Shown here piece by piece: positions 60,701-64,000 of a stretch of 64,000 nucleotides of DNA; positions within the stretch are counted from its first letter, which is position 1; every line of letters starts with the position of its first letter. The notes beneath the pieces were generated by a model. The model did not search any database. It worked only from the letters and a program-made list of their open reading frames with translations, and had not been told where the DNA came from. Source of the DNA: Rhodococcus rhodnii NBRC 100604 (GTDB lineage: Bacteria; Actinomycetota; Actinomycetes; Mycobacteriales; Mycobacteriaceae); the NCBI RefSeq assembly GCF_001894925.1, contig NZ_BCXD01000020.1, positions 24,738-88,737 of the forward strand, in the 5' to 3' direction. The position numbers were made by a program, and so were the translations under genes.

Positions 60701-61169
60701 GACGCTCGGCTTGATCGTTGGCGAGGGCGTTCATCGGGTAGAGGACGAGTGCCTTCATCCCGGTGACGCCGGCAGCCTTGGCGCGCAGGACGTGGTCGAC
60801 GATCGGGTAGAGGAATGCCTCGGTCTTGCCGGAGCCGGTGCCCGTGGTGACGAGCGTCGGCCGGGGGCGGGTGTAGAACTTGGTGGACAGTCCCTCGAAT
60901 GCTGCGGCCTGGTGGCCGTAGGGGGTGAATCCCGTTGGCCACCAGTCCAGGTGTAAGCCCCAGTTCCCGCTGGCCGGCGCAAACGGTAGCCGAAGGCGAG
61001 CGTAGGGGCCTTTGAACATGCCGGTGTCGGGGTGACCGACGAAGTCCGACAGGGCGCCCTGGGCATCGGGATCGGTCAGGGCGAAGGTGGTCGCGAGGTA
61101 GTCGGTGAGACCTTCGCGCAGATGGTTAGCTTGCAGGGTAGGTATCAGCGCGCGGATTGATGAGTTCAT
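54777..61169 (-). CDS. Giant DExH helicase with DUF1998 and Vsr/DUF559-like domain (DruE-like)
   Basis: A 2130-residue SF2 helicase. Walker A TGTGSGKTE at 109-117, DEFHTYDGAQ at 240, and the C-terminal helicase lobe ATPTLEMGIDIGDL with QLVGRAGR. CxxC zinc-finger pairs are scattered through it (YCRHCGRSGW, CPACGVADG, CSVCQTPTPG, CPQCGWAG with CPRCGTG, and CSSCGQ). DUF1998 is near 1560-1700 (HDTVPGGTGYL; CDCAEHDRLACHKC). A C-terminal Vsr/DUF559-like nuclease pattern lies near 1740-1880 (RPDFEL, FADGRRFH, DDARKRAALREAGTLVWSF). The layout resembles DruE of Druantia. It overlaps the upstream STAND gene by four bases. Confidence 0.85.
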   Translation of the reverse strand: MNSSIRALIPTLQANHLREGLTDYLATTFALTDPDAQGALSDFVGHPDTGMFKGPYARLRLPFAPASGNWGLHLDWWPTGFTPYGHQAAAFEGLSTKFYTRPRPTLVTTGTGSGKTEAFLYPIVDHVLRAKAAGVTGMKALVLYPMNALANDQAERLARLIDEHPELSGVSAGLYTGEQSTAGRTKVSAEGLITDRSLMHSAPPDILLTNYKMLDHLLLHPDRADIWRLSADSLQYVVLDEFHTYDGAQGTDVAMLLRRLGLTVKSHWTDTSPVTDDDRARPLGRITPVATSATLGSKAEPTAMLDFAHTVFGETFPPDAVIGETRLTAAEWLADRDRALDRLYRPIAPAIADAAERLDEFADGSPSNAALTTAVLAELFERADVFERNELFGAENELDGDRHLTPADLRNLTPIEQLQLVKGHPLIARLLAQAVDAIALADLARALFDAPVGERNTRRLLVSQERFLDYLFAALSHLRAEVGRSALNVDVHLWIRELSRIDRAVSPTTSYRWSDDGVHEDTETMHLPALYCRHCGRSGWGARLAPTGHALDVTDESIRADHAAGASRFRALLSAPAEAQITAAQPGTQVDGLRWFRIDDREIVDTPPDPDSTEVLEGKVLPVLVLTGEDVEEDSKNDMCPACGVADGIRFLGSAVATQLSVTLSNLFGDARLDADEKKALMFTDSVQDAAHRAGFVQARSHTLSLRSTLRSAIGATPLPLSELCEAVIARAGNDPARRYHLLGPDIVEHDEFTAFWRPDATTAARKRATAKVQRRLEFDIDLEFGLQSRLGRTLELTGSAVAEVDLGDPERAVRFGRAALNVTEHQLTTTPPDAEAITRWVRGTVERIRTRGAIRHPWLRKYIEKDANRRGVWGARPKGEGMPAFPKGRPAPAFPAVGSRTAPEGFDAITAPSSWYARWASQCLNVSPVDGGFLAKSLFGVLAEQRVLTADLTEAGLTAYSLPPSAVTVSAPSEDDLADGRHLLVCSVCQTPTPGTATAIDQLDGAPCLLVRCPGTLARAPKAQNFYRRLYDTAEMKRVVAREHTSLLPTATRLGYETAFKRGGADPQAPNVLVATPTLEMGIDIGDLSTVMLGSLPRTVSSYLQLVGRAGRLTGNSLVLAFVRGRGEHLPKLYDPKSVIQGDVRPPATFLTAEEILQRQYVAHVIDRLAREPSTIAPRGARAVLGSFDPGSWMSELLTAVNTDSDALVDGFLSQFGDVLSDDACDSLRRWAVSTAEGTPSGLATELQEAVHRWNRDLAELTTRRAAVEAEMPEFERRADAPAATDDDRRDLRTAKGSLRLLSGQIHDLTDDYWISVLERYGVLPNYTLLDDSVTLDVGVTWIDPDTNQYMGEATSYQRGSRVALTELAPGATFYAQGLAARIDAVDLGAGESNIHTWRLCPQCGWAGITLAGEIPPTISACPRCGTGAIADVSQQLQVVEMARVSAEVRRDEASINDARDERHKEAFTIVTAADIDPVNVDRSWSVEEFEFGAQYLRRLDVRWLNMGRRTSQGGTRTIAGHDTTTGLFRVCSSCGQLDKSAGRNTRYEHRSWCRHRNSPVEHVREIALARTLRTQGVLLHLPRSLEYDLFAHPSLSAAILLGLRQVIGGSPEHLDVATITDALYAPDQRALLIHDTVPGGTGYLAEFADPAKVWAVLAAARAVVHDCDCAEHDRLACHKCLLPFAPSHELDRVSRKAALRVLDQILGVVDDAEPDDTAWLDAVTDGVSVPPVGSEESPLEKEFYVAFVDRLRARGASIKEKPGTYGPSATIVMPGKTIRTWVLTPQVLMGGSRPDFELSTADTSIPRIAIFADGRRFHAMPGYNRIADDARKRAALREAGTLVWSFGHEDLRRFEKGESAEPAWYSASAAKQTMAMGKLKPALLKLLTADPVSQLLAFIADPDLEAWETVSRHLPLMFVRSGNRVKAPQESVAERALATLLGDTPPAVGGTDMCWSLSDGTVTVSSAMSASDRSIRAVLAVDDRDEKLEIHDGYGWKEWNRLSNWLGISGTHRVTTVTLLQDDTSAPSTTTTDEAALPPEWKTIWDQAVGSRAERELVVALAHADTPIPELGYETESGDVLDFAWPELRVGVADPDSDVANTMSAAGWTICAPDAEAISVALNTNGVA

Positions 61170-64000
61170 GATGACCGAAGCTCGCCCCAGAAGCTGCGAA
61201 TTTTCTCCTCAGAGGATTGGCGCGCGCAGAGTGCGGTTGAAGTAAACCGGAACGTCACAACTGATTTAGCCGAGCCTGATGCGGTGATCTGCTTAATCGA
61301 CGCCGCTCCGGCGCTTTCAAGCTTTCGAGTCAGATCAGCCCACAAAGGATCGTTCGGTCGGTACATCCCTCGTCCGGCGCTATCTCCAGGAATTAGGCTC
61401 TTTGTCATCACAATATAAGAATTTTCTCCGCGGGCGGACATCCCGTTGAGTACGTCGTACGCGAACAGCTCAAGAGTGGATGGCTCAGCATCGCGAGCCT
61501 CGTGCAGCTGACGTTGAACTCCTTGAGCGCCGAGTCGGTCCAGTCCTTCTAGGACGCGATGCACTCCCGCTTCAAAAGTGTCTGTCTTTCCGTCTCGACG
61601 AACTACGCTAATCTCTTGAACGGAGACCATTCCCTCGAAAAGCAATTGGGACATCGGGGTGGTGCTGTCGCCGCAAGATTCCAAATGATTGACTGTGCAA
61701 TTTGTCGATGTAATTGATCCCGTGGCTTCCGACGCGAAACTTAGGCGATCGATACGGCAATTCTCCAGGGTTATACCAAGTTGAGCTAGGGGCGTTAGGT
61801 CAAGTGATCCAAAATTTATGTCACGATACCAAGCTGAAGGCGCCGAATGTTTCGACGAAATGAAGGCTGAAATCAACGCCGCAAGATTGAGGGAGCCCAC
61901 GCTGGTGGAATCCTTTTTTGTCACAGATGGTTCCGGCAAGAAAGCCGTGAGGCCTTCCTCGTATCGTTCGACGATCGATGCGACTGTTGCATCCCCAAGT
62001 GGGGATCGCGCGAGCGCCGCGGTCATGGACGTGTAACCGTGAGAGCTGCTGAGGTATTGCTCTCCCAGATAATCTGCCAACATGACCTCGAAAAATATGT
62101 CGTGCTGGAAGCTGAATAGCGGAGAACCGTTGCTGTCTGATGAAGCTGACATTCCACAGAGGACTGTCAGTCGATCGCCGAGGGCCTGGTTTGGGCCATA
62201 AAACCCGTCGAGCTCAAGTGCGGATTCGCAAGCTAGTTTGAAATCGTCGACGTCGAGGCTTGATTCGCTGCTCTCGTAGAGGAGTCCGGCAATCTCCTGA
62301 AATATTGATCGAAGCTGGCGTGACGACACAGGTGATTGGCCGCCTCGACTCTCCAGCTTTTTAGTTTCTCGAGCAAGATATGAATCGATTAATGTCGAGC
62401 GTAGGCCCTGGAATTCGAGGGACGTTCCAGGTGGCGACGTTGCGTCATTGAAGGCCTGTGCGAAGAACGGAACCCCAAGTAGGGACAGGTCAGAGTCGCT
62501 GAGCGACTGTCGATACTTGGACCAGTGAGAGTTTTCCGCGAAAAGCCGCTCGACATCGGAGCGTGACCAGCGCTGCAGTTCTAGGATCATGTGGTGTGCT
62601 GGGAGGCCATCGAGTCGCGCTGCATTCTGCAGACTCGTCTGGTACTGGTTCGCAAAGTAGGACGATCGAGCCGAAAGGAGAATGGTGCCGCTTCCTCCAA
62701 GGTCTTTGAGGACCGGTCGAAGGAGCTGAAATGCATCACCGTAGCCCGTGCCGCCAACTAGCTCATCGAATCCGTCGATGACGAGGACAAGTAGGCCATT
62801 TCTACTGAGTGCGAGAACTGAACTGAAATCAAGGTTCTGCGTTCCCACGACGGCGGCATCAATGATGTCTTCGACCCTCTTTAGGCCCATTCCGCTACAG
62901 CTAATATATAGATAGAGCGGCTTGTTCAAATCGGTGTCGCACAGTGCGGTGGCGCGGTCCTTTGGTGCCTTGAATAGGTTGAAAGTCTTGCCTATGCCAG
63001 CCTCGCCTCGAACGAAATACACTTGTGGCACCCCGGCCGAGTTGTGTGAGGATTCGTCGATAATGTCATAGATGTCGACGGCCTGCCCACCCTTCGAAGG
63101 TTCGAAGCTCGTTCCTAGGAATTCCCGGACTGCAAATTTCGTAGATATCGAGTCGGGTATCTTGAGAGTGGAAAGGTTGGCGAACTGTTCGGCCTCAACC
63201 TGTCGGAGTTTGTCATTGATTTCGGCGAGCCGGTCGAGTGATCTCGGGACGACGACGTTCCAGTTTGCTATTGACTTCAGGAATTCGGTGTAGCTCGCCC
63301 ATCCGTCGGGCGATCTCCATTCGCGTTTATTGTTGTTGTCGATCCGGAATTGGTCGGTTCGGTACTCATGGCCCCCACTGGTCTTGCGTGCCCACGCTAG
63401 ATCGAATGGCGAGTAGGACCCTCGGAAGGAAAATTCCAGGTGAGACTCGCGGAACCCTTTGAGATCCTTGCGGATTGATTCGCGAAAGAGGCTGATGGCC
63501 TGGCGATCCTCTGAAGCAAGGGGAGGTGACGTGTATCTCGAGATCTCGCCTACAATGGCGTCGCTCGGGGAGTCGAACTCGATGGTGGGGCGCTCCGGAT
63601 TTAATGTGTGAAAGGTGCAACGTTGATCGGCGATACTTTGAAATATCGCGAGATCACCGGAACTATCGATGATAAAGGGATGCAGCGATGGTCCGAGTCC
63701 AAGCTGGAGATGGCCATCTGACCAGTGAACGCCTCCACGTTGTTCAACGTAGAGGCAGATCGCCTCTGCATTTTCCTGCTTGGCGTGAATCAGTGCTTCC
63801 TGCAGTTCAGTCCCGGATGGCTCAATCCCGCCGTGGGCGAGGTAATCCCGATACGCTTTGATTGTCCGATTGTTTGTATCTTCATCGAAGCGAAAAGTCA
63901 GTGCATCGCAGAGCGTGGAAACGTCCGGATTGACTCCTTGGGTCCGGCAGTATTCTGAGATCTTCGCTAAGATTTTGAGGGCTCTTCCCGATTCAGAGTA
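61166..64000 (-). CDS. STAND/NACHT-type NTPase, 5' end beyond the window
   Basis: The frame stays open with no stop or usable start from 63032 to the window edge, so at least 945 residues are encoded and the N-terminus is missing. Walker A GEAGIGKTFN is encoded at 62980-63010. LLVLVIDGFDEL is a NACHT-type Walker B and GTILLSARSSYFAN a sensor. Helical repeats follow, then a possible pentapeptide-like stretch (INFGSLDLTPL, ITLENCRIDRLSFAS). Base composition is far lower in G+C than the rest of the window, and two TTA codons (63602-63604, 63968-63970) occur. STAND proteins sense invaders and trigger effectors; its neighbours suggest defence. Confidence 0.8.
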   Translation of the reverse strand, partial: YSESGRALKILAKISEYCRTQGVNPDVSTLCDALTFRFDEDTNNRTIKAYRDYLAHGGIEPSGTELQEALIHAKQENAEAICLYVEQRGGVHWSDGHLQLGLGPSLHPFIIDSSGDLAIFQSIADQRCTFHTLNPERPTIEFDSPSDAIVGEISRYTSPPLASEDRQAISLFRESIRKDLKGFRESHLEFSFRGSYSPFDLAWARKTSGGHEYRTDQFRIDNNNKREWRSPDGWASYTEFLKSIANWNVVVPRSLDRLAEINDKLRQVEAEQFANLSTLKIPDSISTKFAVREFLGTSFEPSKGGQAVDIYDIIDESSHNSAGVPQVYFVRGEAGIGKTFNLFKAPKDRATALCDTDLNKPLYLYISCSGMGLKRVEDIIDAAVVGTQNLDFSSVLALSRNGLLVLVIDGFDELVGGTGYGDAFQLLRPVLKDLGGSGTILLSARSSYFANQYQTSLQNAARLDGLPAHHMILELQRWSRSDVERLFAENSHWSKYRQSLSDSDLSLLGVPFFAQAFNDATSPPGTSLEFQGLRSTLIDSYLARETKKLESRGGQSPVSSRQLRSIFQEIAGLLYESSESSLDVDDFKLACESALELDGFYGPNQALGDRLTVLCGMSASSDSNGSPLFSFQHDIFFEVMLADYLGEQYLSSSHGYTSMTAALARSPLGDATVASIVERYEEGLTAFLPEPSVTKKDSTSVGSLNLAALISAFISSKHSAPSAWYRDINFGSLDLTPLAQLGITLENCRIDRLSFASEATGSITSTNCTVNHLESCGDSTTPMSQLLFEGMVSVQEISVVRRDGKTDTFEAGVHRVLEGLDRLGAQGVQRQLHEARDAEPSTLELFAYDVLNGMSARGENSYIVMTKSLIPGDSAGRGMYRPNDPLWADLTRKLESAGAASIKQITASGSAKSVVTFRFTSTALCARQSSEEKIRSFWGELRSS

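Noticed and set aside
63725..63958. 77-codon plus-strand frame near the right edge
   Set aside because: It lies opposite the uninterrupted STAND reading frame and has no ribosome-binding site.

Overview
The window is high-G+C actinobacterial chromosome. It runs from the origin of replication into the accessory DNA downstream of it. The order oriC, dnaN, gnd, recF, DUF721, gyrB, gyrA, DUF3566, tRNA-Ile, tRNA-Ala is the conserved origin block of the Mycobacteriales. A four-gene conservon between gyrB and gyrA, DUF3558 lipoproteins, a complete nuoA-N operon and an IdeR/DtxR-type iron box fit a Rhodococcus-like member of that order. The genus is an inference from gene content.

Layout. 1-768: oriC, with DnaA boxes and an extreme cluster of CTCGAG palindromes. 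0.77-4.7 kb: dnaN, gnd, recF and DUF721. 4.7-7.9 kb: a metal-dependent hydrolase, a flavin/2Fe-2S reductase and an alpha/beta hydrolase behind a promoter with an embedded operator. 8.1-19.6 kb: gyrB, terminator, conservon (sensor kinase, roadblock, DUF742, GTPase), an MHYT-like membrane protein without its signature histidines, gyrA and DUF3566. 19.7-20.0 kb: two tRNAs flanking a 31-codon gene. 20-25.5 kb: small accessory units. These are a DJ-1/PfpI protein, an NmrA-like reductase with an ECF41-type sigma factor, an RHH antitoxin followed by a decayed toxin, an SDR, a RibD-like protein, and an Xre/DUF2975 pair. 25.6-30.8 kb: M23 peptidase, secreted protein, a parS site, PPOX flavoprotein, iron-siderophore binding lipoprotein, GH16, PfpI and RidA. 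30.9-46.2 kb: the whole nuoA-N respiratory complex I operon on the minus strand, almost every junction overlapping. 46.5-52.5 kb: duplicated DUF3558 lipoproteins, a PucR regulator, an NCS1 permease, an amidohydrolase and a degenerate response regulator.

52.5-64.0 kb (minus strand) is the most novel part. It is a tight operon of a STAND/NACHT NTPase that runs off the window edge, a 2130-residue DExH helicase with DUF1998 zinc site and a Vsr/DUF559-like C-terminal domain (closest in layout to DruE of Druantia), and a RelE-fold/UvrD helicase. The first gene is visibly lower in G+C than everything else in the window. This looks like an anti-phage or anti-plasmid defence module. I do not recognise this exact gene combination as a named system.
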